From Cydia pomonella (taxonomy: Eukaryota > Arthropoda > Insecta > Lepidoptera > Tortricidae): a stretch of 64,000 nucleotides of DNA. The stretch covers positions 6,745,349 through 6,809,348 of the forward strand of contig NC_084715.1 in assembly GCF_033807575.1 (NCBI RefSeq), read 5' to 3'. Positions 11,364 through 22,917 of this stretch are shown piece by piece; position 1 is the stretch's first letter; the number at the start of each line of letters is the position of its first letter. Made by a program: the position numbers and the translations under genes. Below the pieces are notes generated by a model. The model was not told where the DNA came from. It worked only from the letters and a program-made list of their open reading frames with translations, and searched no databases.

Positions 11364-11507
11364 AGCGGGTCCACACAGAGTGACCATAAGCGCGAGGCAA
11401 TTTCCTCACGCACAAACTGGCCGAGGCACGTCTACACTGGCCGGTTTGTGCGTGAGGAAATTGCCTCGGACATACGTGCTCGCTCGCTCGCTCTGTGTGG
11501 ACCCGCC
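11364..11507. mobile_element. Hairpin MITE, GCGGGTCCACAC family, copy 3
   Basis: The complete termini GCGGGTCCACACAGAG and CTCTGTGTGGACCCGC flank arms around GAGGCAATTTCCTCACGCAC. It is the best preserved of the three clustered copies. Confidence 0.72.
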
Positions 11508-11860
11508 TAATTGCATTGATTGAAGAAATGTTGCATTAATATCCAAAAACTATATAAATGCTATATTTGCTTTAAGATTAGCTGATTATAATCAGATTTC
11601 AGTTTTGGATGGACCAAGGGCTCAGGGATCCCAAATATTTTCAAGTGATAGTACTTCATACCATTTTTGATCACAAAGACATTTCTCTTGTCACCTTAAC
11701 AGGAAAGGGGATGGCCGTTTCTCCAAACACCGTCCCCATTCTCCTCTCTAGATTTGACTTTTTTGCCCCTATGTTTGACTTTTTTTCGATTTTTACAAGC
11801 TTTTATTTTACTTGCCCTGTATGTTTGTTAGTTAAAATGGGTCAAATCTTGGAATCAAAA

Positions 11861-12058
11861 TTTGACCCACTTCCCGATTTCCGATTGAGCTGAAAATTTG
11901 CATACAGTCGGGTAACAATGTAATGTAAGTTGGGTAACAATGTAATATTATGGTACCATCGAGCTGATCTGATGATGGAGACAACAGGTGGCCATAAGAA
12001 CTCTGTGATGAAACAAAGCAACCTCATTGTGTTTGGGGCTTTTAGAACCGTCTTGATG
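11861..12058 (+). repeat. Dispersed repeat TTTGACCCACTTCCCG, copy 1
   Basis: It aligns along about 190 bp with 16688-16868. Shared blocks include GCTGAAAATTTGCATACA, GATCTGATGATGGAGACA and ATTGTGTTTGGGG. No coding frame is conserved between the copies. The element class is unknown, though it is a familiar type of lepidopteran interspersed repeat. Confidence 0.65.
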
Positions 12059-12191
12059 AGTAGGTATTAGTTACCTGTGGTAAGAAAAGTACAGTTAGCT
12101 ATAAAAGCTTGTGAAATTGAAATTTTTGCCAAAAACTTATTTGATAATTGTAAAAATTAGGAGCAAGAAAACAGATTTCATACAAATTTCT

Positions 12192-12282
12192 AAATGCTCC
12201 TTCTTCTTCTTCTTCCTCGCGTTGTCCCGGCATTTTGCCACGGCTCATGGGAGCCTGGGGTCCGCTTGACAACTAATTTCTA
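12192..12282 (+). repeat. Repeat fragment with TCCCGGCATTTTGCCA (related to 38815)
   Basis: After a CTT-rich run, the sequence CTCGCGTTGTCCCGGCATTT and GGCTCATGGGAGCCTGGGG matches the longer copy at 38815-39030. Only the first 80 bp are present. It may be a LINE or SINE 3' fragment, which is inference from the common occurrence of this block. Confidence 0.5.
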
Positions 12283-12670
12283 AATGCTCCTACGTCTTAT
12301 AATAATTAAAAATTCGAAAATAACAAACAGGTGCATAGCTGTGGTTTATATGATATACAACAAATTGTGTCAAAATATTTTCAATAATGTTAATTATCAG
12401 AGAGGAAAATGAGGACTATGTTTGTATGAACGTGTGATTTTGCGCGGGTCCTCCACTTTCGTCTATGCATAACATAATTACATATTACACTACATTTGTT
12501 CCTGAACATAAATTATGAATTGTGAATGATCATTGAGCTCACTAAAGGGAACAATAATATTTATTGTAATATATAAATGAGAACTAGATGCCAATCTAGT
12601 GGGGCCAATAGAGGTAATTGCAAATAGAGCAAATGCTACTAGATTCTGTCCATGCGGTTACCATTCTGAG

Positions 12671-12793
12671 GGCCTACCCCCAACACCGAAGTTGTCAAAT
12701 TCCAGGCATCTTTCTCTGCCACTAATTACGGCTTAATTGGAGTAATAGAGAAAGATGCCCGCAGTTTTCAAACTTCGGTGTTCGCGGTAGGCC
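12671..12793. mobile_element. Hairpin MITE, GGCCTACCGCG family, copy 4
   Basis: The left arm GGCCTACCCCCAACACCGAA pairs with TTCGGTGTTCGCGGTAGGCC. The core has a palindromic AGGCATCTTTCTCTGCC segment similar to copy 1. Confidence 0.7.
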
Positions 12794-14068
12794 CTTTGAG
12801 CTGAACTGCAAGTCGCTCCTGTGCGCGAGCGGGGCATCGCTATATACATGCATAGCACAGTCTCAGTCACGCACCGGAGCGGCGTGTGGGTCTGCAACTG
12901 ATATGACGACCGTCAGTCGCCCGCCAAGTAAGCGCGCGTGAAGTATGGCATGCCAAGTCCATGCAAACTTAGCATGGTTGGAAGTCTAACTTGAAATACA
13001 AGTAGATGGTATAATGTAATACAATATAAGGTGGACTTATAGAACAAAGTGTGCCATGGGTAACAGCCTTGCCTGCTACTTGTATTTTTAGATACTTGCA
13101 TTGGTCCTATAGTTGCAATTGCCCCCAGTGAACCTATCAACATATTTAATGATTGTATGTGCAAGTTTTCAGAGTATTCAAATATGTTTTGGCTCAATTT
13201 GCTTGAATGGGTTAGTGCACTTTGGTGCAATTTTTTTATATGAGACAAGTAAATAATGAAAATTGCCAGTCTCTAAACAACAATAATTATGATCTCTGTG
13301 TTTATGAATTATGAATAATTCAGTCCGGTGAATGTCTAGGGTCTCTAATGATTGTTTATGGTCAATGACAGATTTCTTTGGCCATAGACAGCCCTTAAGA
13401 TCTCATTGAGAAAAATGCAATTAATCATTATTTACTTGTTTTCGATTCAAGTTGACAATATTGCCGCTAGAACGTTATGATATTTATTTGATCTCTGTAA
13501 ACATGTTATCTACAAAAAAAGTATGTCGTAATTTTCAAAACAACTGACTCATTATGATGAATGCGTCTATTATAAGGTAGTGTTTACACAAATGATGGTT
13601 GCGAAAATGAACTAAAATGAGCTAATGTCATTTAGTAAATATTTATTTTAGTTTTATGTCTTATTACCAAAGAGTTATTAAGAATAGAAGACGTATAAAG
13701 TCTAAGAATAAGTTGTGCTCGCGGTAGTGTGGTTGTCAAAAGTTGACATGTCACAAATTCAAGTATCCGAAAATATAACTCCGTATAGCGCTATCTAGTT
13801 CGGTTGACAAGCTAGGAGGCACAAATTTCTTTGACTTTACATTGCTTCTACAATCAGTGACTCTTTGTTCATAACATTGGAACATGTTTTTAAACATTGC
13901 GAAGGATGAGATGTGCGCTAATGGTCTTACATTAAGACGTTGCCGAAGACCATGCAGGAGAAAAGGTCGGAAAGTGAATCCTGGGCTCCGAAGTTGTACT
14001 TAGGGACGTAACCGGGATGATAAGGAGAGATCTTTGTAGCAATGTAATTAAAAACGACTAAAAATCAG

Positions 14069-14292
14069 TAACGTGTGACCGGCACCAGAAACCGACAGGG
14101 AATCAGGAAGCCGACACTAAAACTTTTATCCAATAAAATAAGGGTAGGGAGCCGTTTTCTTAATGAGGCAACACTGTCCAGTGGCGGCACAGTGTTGCCA
14201 TGTTAGAAGATTGGTTCGCTACCCTTATTTTCTTGGATTGTAATTGAAGTGTCGGGTTACTGGTTCGCTGTCGGTCGCTGGTGCCACGTTAC
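14069..14292. mobile_element. Inverted-repeat MITE (GTAACGTGTGACCGGCACCAG)
   Basis: The outer arms around ACCGGCACCAGAAACCGACA pair with the right arm reading TGTCGGTCGCTGGTGCCACG. The inner arms AAAATAAGGGTAG and CTACCCTTATTTT also pair. The full element is about 224 bp with no coding capacity. Confidence 0.65.
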
Positions 14293-14886
14293 TAGTATTT
14301 TCTCTAGGCCACTATTTTATTTAAATCGAAAGTCTTTTCAAATTGCCTTCGATTTTTTCAACCATCATGCCACCATATTTTAATGAAAGAATTCATTACA
14401 CAACAATTTCATTAATGATTATATATTTATTAAACAATGTGTGGATACAATTAATTGATAGAATAATTGTCAAAATTATTACCTACATTAAACTTTTTAT
14501 ATCCCATTTTTCTACATTATACATTATAGTATATTTTTTAGGATAAGGTACTTGCTAATTGTATATTTTTAGCATATTATTTTAACGTGTTAAGTTTTGA
14601 TGGTGCTTGTGGTCGGTATGTGTCAATGCTTGTTTTAAGAACCACTGTATAATCCTGATTATATAGAACACAGTAGGTATCTTACACGAACTCTTAGTAT
14701 AATTTGTCGAGATCCCGCAAGGATAAATGATAGGTCAGACTGTATGTATAACGATTTTCAACTGTTAATACAGCAAGGTACTGGTGAGGGCTTGCCGCGA
14801 ACTTTGTGACTCTAAATTCGTATAACTCTCCTACATTGCAAGACGTGTACCTACTGATCCATTAATAACTCTGGAAACTTAAGGCA

Positions 14887-15088
14887 CGAAACGCACGCTT
14901 GACACTAACGCCGACCACCATATAGTTCGTGTCATCCACGATGACGCGCAGATTTGTCAAATCTAACCTTTGATGACATAAGAATACGAGTCAAGACACG
15001 CGTTGTCGTGAATGACACGATCTGTAACGACTGTATAGTCGTTTTAAGTAATGTATGGCGGTCGGCGTCAGCGACGAGAGTGCGTTCC
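14887..15088. mobile_element. Inverted-repeat MITE (GACACTAACGCCGACCACC)
   Basis: The left arm around CTAACGCCGACCACCATA pairs with TATGGCGGTCGGCGTCAGCG. The inner arms TCGTGTCATCCACGA and the TCGTGAATGACACGA stretch pair too. The outer edges are approximate. Confidence 0.55.
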
Positions 15089-15633
15089 ATCTGGTTACAT
15101 TAAGAGTCACGCGCGGAAAATAATCCCTTCTCATTTTACCAATATGAATTAGAAAAAGTTGGATAGTATTCCATGTGTCGCGATGTGAAATTACTTGTTT
15201 TGTGAAGAAAATGTTTATGTTAGCCGAATTGGTACTTTATGTCTACTAGAACTAAGGTTTAATTTTGTAAAACCCAAATCACCTTGCGGGATCTCAGTCT
15301 TCAATTTGTTATTGACTAACTGGCCATGTAGCATTCGAGTGACTGAGGTGAATGAGTTTTGGTCAGAATTTGATTTGATTTTGATAGAAACATATTAGGT
15401 AACTATGTTATTGTTATGATAAGAAACTTCAATATTCTATTGAAAAATCGACACTGTTTTGTTAGAAAGCTATTTATCGCGGTTCTAAATTACTGTTAGA
15501 CATAGACTGCTAATATCATAACTATTTTTGCTTTGGCATAGTCGGGTAATTAAAAATTATACCCAAAACTTTCGGGTATTGTGACGTCATTTGAGAATTT
15601 TGAGAAGCCATTCTTGAGATTGTCTAGACTTGA

Positions 15634-15736
15634 GGGTCTACCGCGAAATCCAAAATTTCGTTATCTGACTCTATCGCTCGATCATGCAAGAGTGATAGAG
15701 AGGCAGATAACGAAATTCTATTTTCGCAGTAAGCCC
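15634..15736. mobile_element. Hairpin MITE, GGCCTACCGCG family, copy 5
   Basis: The left terminus is GGGTCTACCGCGAAATCCAA and the right is TTTCGCAGTAAGCCC. The inner arms TTTCGTTATCTG and CAGATAACGAAA are perfect. Confidence 0.6.
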
Positions 15737-16128
15737 TTTGCAACCAAAGCAATGGGGTATCGAATCTTGTTATAAGGTTGCTCAAATCCTCAACGCCAAA
15801 GTTTGGAAACCGAAAGCGTCGTAAATATTAATAAGTCTCAATATTTTTACACTTTTGCTAAGCAAGTTAGAATAAGAGATATTTCGGTTTTGAAAACTGT
15901 GGAGTAGAGTAATACTGATCTATTGTGTCTACTTTAAATTTTGAACAGACTTAGTCTTACAAGAGTATCAACGGCAATTCTGGCCACTAAAATGATAGCT
16001 TCACAAAATTATGTTTTCGTAACGCCTGACTGTCATTATCTCTTACTCATGCATTATTATTAAAGGTATAATAGAGTCAGAGATAGAGAAATATCGAAGT
16101 ACCGTCTAGGTAAATACAGGATAATTTT

Positions 16129-16290
16129 CACTGCCCAAACTCTGAGGGGTGAATATGTACGTCACACTGAACAAGTTTTACTATGCGGCCAACCCCAAAA
16201 TCACGAAAGAAAATTCTGCTTAATACATTTCGGTGAATCAGAGTCAATGTTTTCTATAGAACAGCTGATTCCTCAGAGTTTGGGCAGTGC
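16129..16290. mobile_element. Inverted-repeat MITE (CACTGCCCAAACTCTGAGG)
   Basis: The terminal repeats CACTGCCCAAACTCTGAGG and CCTCAGAGTTTGGGCAGTG are perfect complements over 19 bp, spaced about 125 bp. No coding frame is present. Confidence 0.7.
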
Positions 16291-16687
16291 TAACAAAAGC
16301 ATCGTGTATAAAGATAATGAATTAACCAAGCGTTTTGTAGACATCTAGTAAGGCTGATATTATGACGGCGCGACTTTTTATTTGGCTTTATTATAAAAAG
16401 TTCCTTTTACGGCCAGAGTATATGCTCTAGGTAAAAGTAAACACTTATACTACCCACCTATTTTACAAGATTTTATTTAGTTTAACCTGTCCCGTTGTCT
16501 GTGTCCAAGTCCATTAGAATACACGATATGTCATTATATAAAATCCGACAAAACATAGTAATAAAAAGCATACATACTAAATTAATGTCAATTAAATCTC
16601 TGACTAATAATAAATTCTCGTGACCATCACATTTTTTGAAGTATACTTCTACAGACCGACGTCTGTAATCAAATCTTGCAAATTAAA

Positions 16688-16868
16688 TTTGACCCACTTC
16701 CCGGTTTCCGATGAAGCTGAAAATTTGCATACATATGTAAGTCGGGTGTCAATGCAATATTATGGTAGCATCGAGATGATCTGATGATGGAGACAGGAGG
16801 TGGCCATGGGAACTCTGTGACAAAACAACGTAACCTTATTGTGTTTGGGGTTTTTAGAATTGTCTCGA
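16688..16868 (+). repeat. Dispersed repeat TTTGACCCACTTCCCG, copy 2
   Basis: It is the second copy of the repeat at 11861-12058, in the same orientation, with small indels around the GTCGGGT motif. Confidence 0.65.
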
Positions 16869-17239
16869 TGATATAAACTTTTTATAAAGGAATCGCCTGG
16901 TCAATAACCCTCATGAAGAATAATCCTTCCGAAGTCATTCTATAGTAATCTATATTCAAGGCATATAGTTAAAATACCTTAGTCGAAGTTAGTAAAGTCA
17001 AATTAAAATCTGACCGAACTATACCAATTTTAGCATAAGTTTACAAACTCTTGAGGATTGTGATATAGAGAATAATCATCTTGTTGCAAACCTTTCTGTT
17101 TATAATAAAATGATAAAATGTGGAACATATTTTTTTTTTAATTATTGTGTTTGTCCGATTGTCCCAAACCAATTCCCTAATAAGTGGTTATTAACTAGTG
17201 TAGTTTCTTTCAACTACTTGAAACACTAGAAGTAAAAAA

Positions 17240-17340
17240 GGGCCGGAGCTTTCGGCTCTTCGTTTTCTATGTAAAGCATCACGTGATCACCGGTCATCTA
17301 TTATAGAAACGCAAGCGCCGAAAGCTCCGACTCGGACCCA
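17240..17340. mobile_element. Short hairpin element (GGGCCGGAGCTTTCGGC)
   Basis: The left arm GGGCCGGAGCTTTCGGCTCT pairs with GCGCCGAAAGCTCCGACTCG on the right with mismatches. The core contains CACGTGATCACCGG. Confidence 0.5.
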
Positions 17341-17937
17341 GGCCGATCTAACGTGAGTCATCCTTTATACTTATGAAAGTAAGACTTGTATAGGTTGGCT
17401 AGACTTGGACTACTAGTATGGACATTATTTAAAGTAAATGTAAAATAGGAAAGTAAAATTATTTTTTTAAAAATGAGTCGGGTTCAATAAATTTTGTGGG
17501 TCACTCCGCGTGGGCTAAGCCTGTCCCGTGACTCCACGTTTGCGCATTGTCCGTTTACTTAGGAGCGATTTTTACATATAAGTAGGTATTTTACCTAAAC
17601 TCTAAAGGACAACTTTTTATATAGTAGTACATTTTAAACTTAATATTGAGTGCAATTTGGAACATTCGTTTAGAATAGAATAAAATGTAACCGTTGAATA
17701 ACAAAAAAAATTCAGCTTAAGATATTCAAACGATGACCGCGTTCAAATGATTATCCTATTTGACCGCCAAAGTCAATTGACACGCGCTGCTACTGCTCAA
17801 TAACAGCCTTCGTGCATTCCTACAAGGTTCACAACGACGCGCCGCGCACGATAGGCGTCGCGTTCAAAGGGTTCACAACGTCCCATAGCCGCCAGGCGGG
17901 CCGCCACTTACGCGCAGACATTCAATCGTAATACATA

Positions 17938-18178
17938 CATTGACATATATAGGTATACCTAAGGACGGGCCTTACGGGCACTAAGAATGGTGTCACTCAC
18001 GCATTCCAGCCAATCGTGCAGTCTATGCGACAAATCGCACGCGTGATGTGAACTCATCAACCAAACGCGTTGTGGCGTTAGACTGCACGATTGGCTTGAA
18101 CTCGTGTGTGTGACACCTCTGTACTGACCCCATGCTTATTGCTTGTAAGGCCCGTCCTTAGATATATGTCAATGAATA
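17938..18178. mobile_element. Nested-hairpin MITE (AAGGACGGGCCTTAC)
   Basis: The outer arms CATTGACATATAT and AAGGACGGGCCTTAC pair with GTAAGGCCCGTCCTTAG and ATATATGTCAATG. Further inside, GCCAATCGTGCAGTCTA pairs with TAGACTGCACGATTGGC region. The total is about 240 bp. Confidence 0.68.
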
Positions 18179-19298
18179 CATGCCGAAAGTCACGGCACAA
18201 GAACCTTGAGAATTTCCTATGCCTAATGGTCCTTATCTTTCTGAGGAAGATGATAGATAACGTTTATTGCTCGATGTCTCAAATATTTCATAATATCTGT
18301 TTATAGATTTGAGAGATAAGAAGTTGGTTCGGTTTGTATGAATTATTTACACTGATTTCGAAGATCTGTGATTCTCAATTGGAGCCTAAACTTATGCAGG
18401 TTCAGCAACTAAAATAAAATAAAAATGCAGATTGAGAATTAACATCTGGGTCCCGCAATACAAAGCAGTTCTATTTGTAAATCAGTTTTCGCAAAACTTG
18501 ACGGTATAGGTTCTTATATATCGACTTCCGAAAACGAGCAAACATTCTGAGTTTAATTCTTTTTTGAGAAAATTCATTTAAATTGCAATGTAATTAAAAA
18601 TACGTTAGCTAATTTCTATAGCTATTTGTTTGCAGATTTGATGATTAAGTTTTTTCTAATGCAATATAAACATTATTTTCAATTAATTGTTAATAATACC
18701 CATTTTTTGTGAATTATAACCATTTTGCTTTTTACCTAGGTATGCAATTTACTGGAATTCACTAATGGGACATTTTTATTTTCGGACTCTACCTTTTCTG
18801 ATCTCTTGTTTAACTACATATATTTTTCTCTAGGTTTATTACAGAACCCATAACAAACACTACACACACACATACTACAACAAATTTATATAATTATGGA
18901 ATAGAGGATTGATAGGAAATCGTAAATAACAATATTTCCACTGCAATTGAAACGACGTAAGCCAAACTAGTCCGATAATTATATGCAAGCTATAAAACGA
19001 AACAAGTTTCTCGTTAATCCCAGTTCTCATAGTAACTTGAAGCGCGCGGTAGGGCTTATTTTAAGATTAAAACATTATTATTTCATAATTAAATACCTAA
19101 CACAAAAGTGATAAAGCAAGAAATTAAGTCGGTGTCATATGTGAAATCGAAAAATCAACATTACAATTACCTATCTAAATTTAATTCAAACATAATAACA
19201 GTAAACATAATAAACTACTTACTATTTTTACGCGTCCACTCTTTCAAAGTTTTTTCAAAAGTTTGAATTTCGAACGAGCCTGAGAAAGTTTTTTTTAA

Positions 19299-21080
19299 AT
19301 GGCGGGTTTAGAAGGCTTGAGTGATCATGATAAGGCAGTGTTGAGGAGTATTTTTGATCCCACGGCTACTATTGCTGATGTTGATGTGAATGAAGATACA
19401 TTTGAGGAGGCAGATGATGGTAAGTTAACAATACTTAGGTAGTTACGGCGCCTCCACAGCGCCGATGAATGTATGTTATATATGTATGTGTGTGTTCGAT
19501 TCAATTTATGGCCAACCAACCGCTGCTGCCCGCTGGCGTCCAGACTGTGTCTGTGTGTGACCTTACCTCTAAACATTTGATTGTTTTAGAGGCAACAACG
19601 GACGCTGAAAAGCAGTCAGTACAGCTCTGCGCCCAAGGTGTGCGATTAGCCAATGAAGGCAAACTGGACGAAGCCTTGGATGTGCTCAGTAAAGGCATCG
19701 AGTTGGCCCCAGAGCGCGCGTCCGCGTACAACGATAGGGCGCAGCTGTTGCGTCTCATGAAGAAAGATGATGGTAAGTGACGTATAGGGGAGTGAAGACA
19801 AACTGAACGAGGACTTTGAGGAGTTTACTAGGGAGTCGAGTTAGATCCGAAGCGCATGTCTGCTTATAATGACAGAGCGGGAGACGCAGGGGGCAATTGA
19901 TGCTAAATTTTTTTTGTACTAATTCCAGAAGCCATGACGGACTTAGATCGCGCACTCCAACTGACGGCGGGACGAAAAACAAAGGCTCGCGCACTAGCTC
20001 TGTGTCAGCGCGGCGTCCTCCTGCGAAAGCGGGGTGAAGATGCCCGCCCAGTGTTCCTCGAGGCGGCCAAGCTTGGCAGTGGATTCGCCAAAAAGCAGGT
20101 AAATATACCTGCCACCCTGAAGTAGGCTCTAATGATTCTTAAAACAAGCAGCCTAGCTTGGTATTGGCTCGTTAAGAAACAGATACTCAAAACCGCGCGA
20201 ACTAGCTCTGTATCAGCGCAGCGTCCTCCTTCGAAAGCGGCGTTAACTTCACAGAAAATTTTTTTTCACAATTTGATGTATAAAGGGTGGATCACCTGTG
20301 GTGGTAATACTGAGCAACTTATAGTATGGGACCAACGCCGAAATCCCGAAAAAAAAATTTACTCTCCCATAGAAAATGTCAGTCAGACAGCAAAAATGTA
20401 AGTATGAAACAGCCAATTTTTTTTCGTGTTTTCGGGGTTGGTCCCGTAGAAAAAGGTGCTCAGTATAACCCCCGTATAATCGCAATTTGTTTTTCGCTCC
20501 TAACTTTCATATGTAATCAAAACGAGAACCATGGCATGGCTATGGGCAATAAAAAAAATATCGATATTATATAATTTGTAAAAATATTTTCAATATGTCA
20601 ATAACTAAAATATGGGGAGATTACGTTTGTGTGGAGAAGTGATCATCCACGTTCCTCTTAACATTTATCTATCGTAAACCAAAATAAATGTCATAAGTAT
20701 AGGTACTTGGAAAAAATTATAAAGGCCTCTATGACCCAGGGCCTCTCCCGAGTTGATTCGGTTAGCTCGAACCATACTGTTCTACCTTAGGGATGGCCAG
20801 GGGACGCCATAGCTGAGGATGCTTGTTTGTTTCCAGCCCTGGTCCTAGTACCAGGTAGGTATTAGGCGTCCAAGTATTCCTGTTTATGATTTAAATTTAT
20901 AAGTACTTGAAATAACACAAAATATTTTCAAAAATAATTTGTTCTAATAGTCATCTAACATGTCTGACCATTCATCAGGTGGTCGAGCTGAATCCCTACG
21001 CCGCTCTCTGTAACCAGATGTTGAGTGAAGTCATGAGAGGAGAGGTGAAATTGGCTGGCATCCCGGAGCCAGATCAGTAA
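19299..21080 (+). CDS. TTC36: TTC36-like tetratricopeptide repeat protein
   Basis: Four exons: 19299-19419, 19590-19772, 19929-20098 and 20979-21080, giving 191 residues (human TTC36 is 189). The phases agree at every junction (1, 1, 0), and donors GTAAGT, GTAAGT and GTAAAT pair with TTTTAG, TTCCAG and CATCAG acceptors. The N-terminus KAVLRSIFDPTATIADV matches the family's short acidic leader. Three TPR units follow, with recognisable ALDVLSKGIELAPERASAYN and ARALALCQRGVLLRKRG helices. The C-terminus has the family hallmark VVELNPYAALCNQML. TTC36 is a small cytosolic TPR adaptor with reported chaperone association in mammals. Its insect role is unknown to me. Intron 3 contains a MITE at 20300-20473. 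Confidence 0.93.
20300..20473. mobile_element. Inverted-repeat MITE in TTC36 intron 3
   Basis: The left arm has GGTAATACTGAGCAACTT and TGGGACCAACGCCGAAATC. The right arm has TTTCGGGGTTGGTCCCGTA and AGGTGCTCAGTATAACC. The pairing is imperfect, so it is an older copy. Confidence 0.55.
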
Positions 21081-21130
21081 GGACGGTGGACTTGCAGATT
21101 TATATTATTTGTAGGTCGTTTTCAACATGT

Positions 21131-21271
21131 GTACAGTCGCCATCAGATATATCAGAGCGGCCAAGGTGCTCAAAAATATCTGAACACGCCTCTATTTTCA
21201 GGGCGCTAGAGCGCGTGTTCAGATATTTTTGACCACCTCGGCCGCTCCAGTAAATCTCATGGCGACTGTAC
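21131..21271. mobile_element. Hairpin MITE, GTACAGTCGCCATCAGATAT family, copy 1
   Basis: The left arm GTACAGTCGCCATCAGATAT and inner TCAAAAATATCTGAACACG pair with the right arm ending ATGGCGACTGTAC. It sits about 50 bp past the TTC36 stop, so it is likely part of the 3' UTR. Other copies are at 26994 (partial) and 46852. Confidence 0.75.
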
Positions 21272-21420
21272 CTATTCGCAATCCATAACTCCCGCGGGAA
21301 CAAAATAGGCCTTTGTCCTTCAGTACACCTGCATGAAATAAGATCTTTTTCGAGCAAGTGTGATGAAAACAATATTAACAAACCTATACCAATCATGTTG
21401 CTTGCTCATAGAGGAGAGGA

Positions 21421-21426
21421 AATAAA
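21421..21426 (+). promoter_or_regulatory. TTC36: Possible TTC36 polyadenylation signal AATAAA
   Basis: AATAAA lies 340 nt past the stop codon, just beyond the hairpin element. No closer canonical hexamer is seen on the plus strand. Confidence 0.35.
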
Positions 21427-22768
21427 ACACACAAAATCTAATGGATTAGAAATTTATATTGTTGAATACAATCGACATCCACTTTCAAGAAAATTCCATA
21501 CAACCACTCAAGCGGAGGTACTTGCCTCCGAGCGAACCAGACCGACCCAATATCATCGAAAATGACAATTGTACATTTTGAAAATGACAAATGTTACTAC
21601 AAATCGAAATATCGTTAACTACACTAAAGATTACTTAGAATATGCAATAAAATCTCATAAATATACTAAATGAAGATCATGTGCAGAAATTTATTGTATA
21701 AAGAAGATATTTTTGTTAGTAAAATTTCCACACACAACCATTAAAATTTGTAAAATTCAAAGACGCTTTTTATTTCTATCCAAAAGCGTCAACCATAGAT
21801 AACACAAATTGAAAGTGCACTTTAAACATTTATGTTATAAAAGCTACGTGGAAGAGTTTTATATGAATTTTTTGTCTTTGGTATTTTACTGTATTAGGCG
21901 ATGTATGAATTGTTTTGGCACATTTTATAGATGTGGTAACGCATTGGAGATAAAATGCAAATACAATTTTCATCAGTAATCAGGTGTTTGTTCATTTCCG
22001 ACTCAAGCCACCCACTGAAAACTTTTAGATTAAAAAAATCAAAAATTTTAAGCGTCAGCTTCCTATCTCATATGCATATTTTGGCCTATAGATATTAAGA
22101 TTTGTAGTTATTTAGGCAAAGGTCCAAATAGCAATCGTGTCACATATTCGACACAATACGTTTTACATTGTTACTTAAACTAAAAGGAACACGTGCATAA
22201 AATGGTATAAAGGTGAAACAATTTCTACATTTTGCTAGTGGTCGATAGCGATGGACGATAATTTCTAAAATGTCATCGACCAACCCAGGCATTTTTACTA
22301 GAAAAAGGCACGAAATAAAAAAATGGTCCCACAATGGTTCCACAAGTACCTACTTGATTTTGAATACCTATTTCGCGCCTTTTTCTAATGATTACAATGA
22401 TATGCCGGGCCATACAATGTCGCAGACATTTTGTGACAACTTTTTTACAACTAAGAGTAATCAAAGGTAAAATCGAGTATTATAGTTACGATACTATAGT
22501 AGAAAAACTTTTAATATTTCATTACTATAATACCGGCACGACTTTGGCTAGGTACATACTATCTAACGATCTCAGATGCGGGAGAAGAAGAGTTATAAGA
22601 TAGAGAGAGAGGTAGCGATCCTACCTATTCCTAGCTTATAACTAGTTCTCAAACTCGAAATGATTGCGACATAGGTACATATTTTAGTACCTTAGTACCT
22701 AAGCTATCGTGCACTATAGTTAAAGTTTGTTTTGCACTCATAAGCTAGTGACTGAAACTTTATTTTTT

Positions 22769-22917
22769 TTAACAGACGGGCGCACCGGACCGCGAACTTG
22801 ATCCGATCAGTATATCTTTTTCTCGCTCTAACTTACAGCTGCGTCCTTAACGGACCACTTTCCATTCGACCGAACAGGCCTCTAACCGGACCAAGGTCTG
22901 GTACGCCCGTCTGTTAA
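22769..22917. mobile_element. piggyBac-like MITE with TTAA flanks
   Basis: The perfect 10-bp termini CAGACGGGCG and CGCCCGTCTG are each bounded by TTAA (22769-22772 and 22914-22917). The inside contains the partly inverted GGACC blocks. TTAA duplication suggests mobilisation by a piggyBac-type transposase. Confidence 0.65.

Larger units (their letters stand above)
10190..19298. other. SZRD1-TTC36 intergenic region, repeat-rich, no gene seen
   Basis: Nine kilobases hold at least thirteen recognisable repeat copies, listed separately (10342, 10735, 11205, 11364, 11861, 12671, 14069, 14887, 15634, 16129, 16688, 17240 and 17938). Open frames of 60-110 codons here have low-complexity, AT-driven composition and no family signature. 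I see no further gene. Confidence 0.6.

Noticed and set aside
12841..12933. TATATA plus TCAGTC initiator followed by a GTAAGC donor, a possible first exon for TTC36
   Set aside because: The segment is an imperfect palindrome next to a MITE, the TATA-to-initiator spacing is short, and it lies 6.4 kb from TTC36. A chance resemblance within a hairpin element is more likely.
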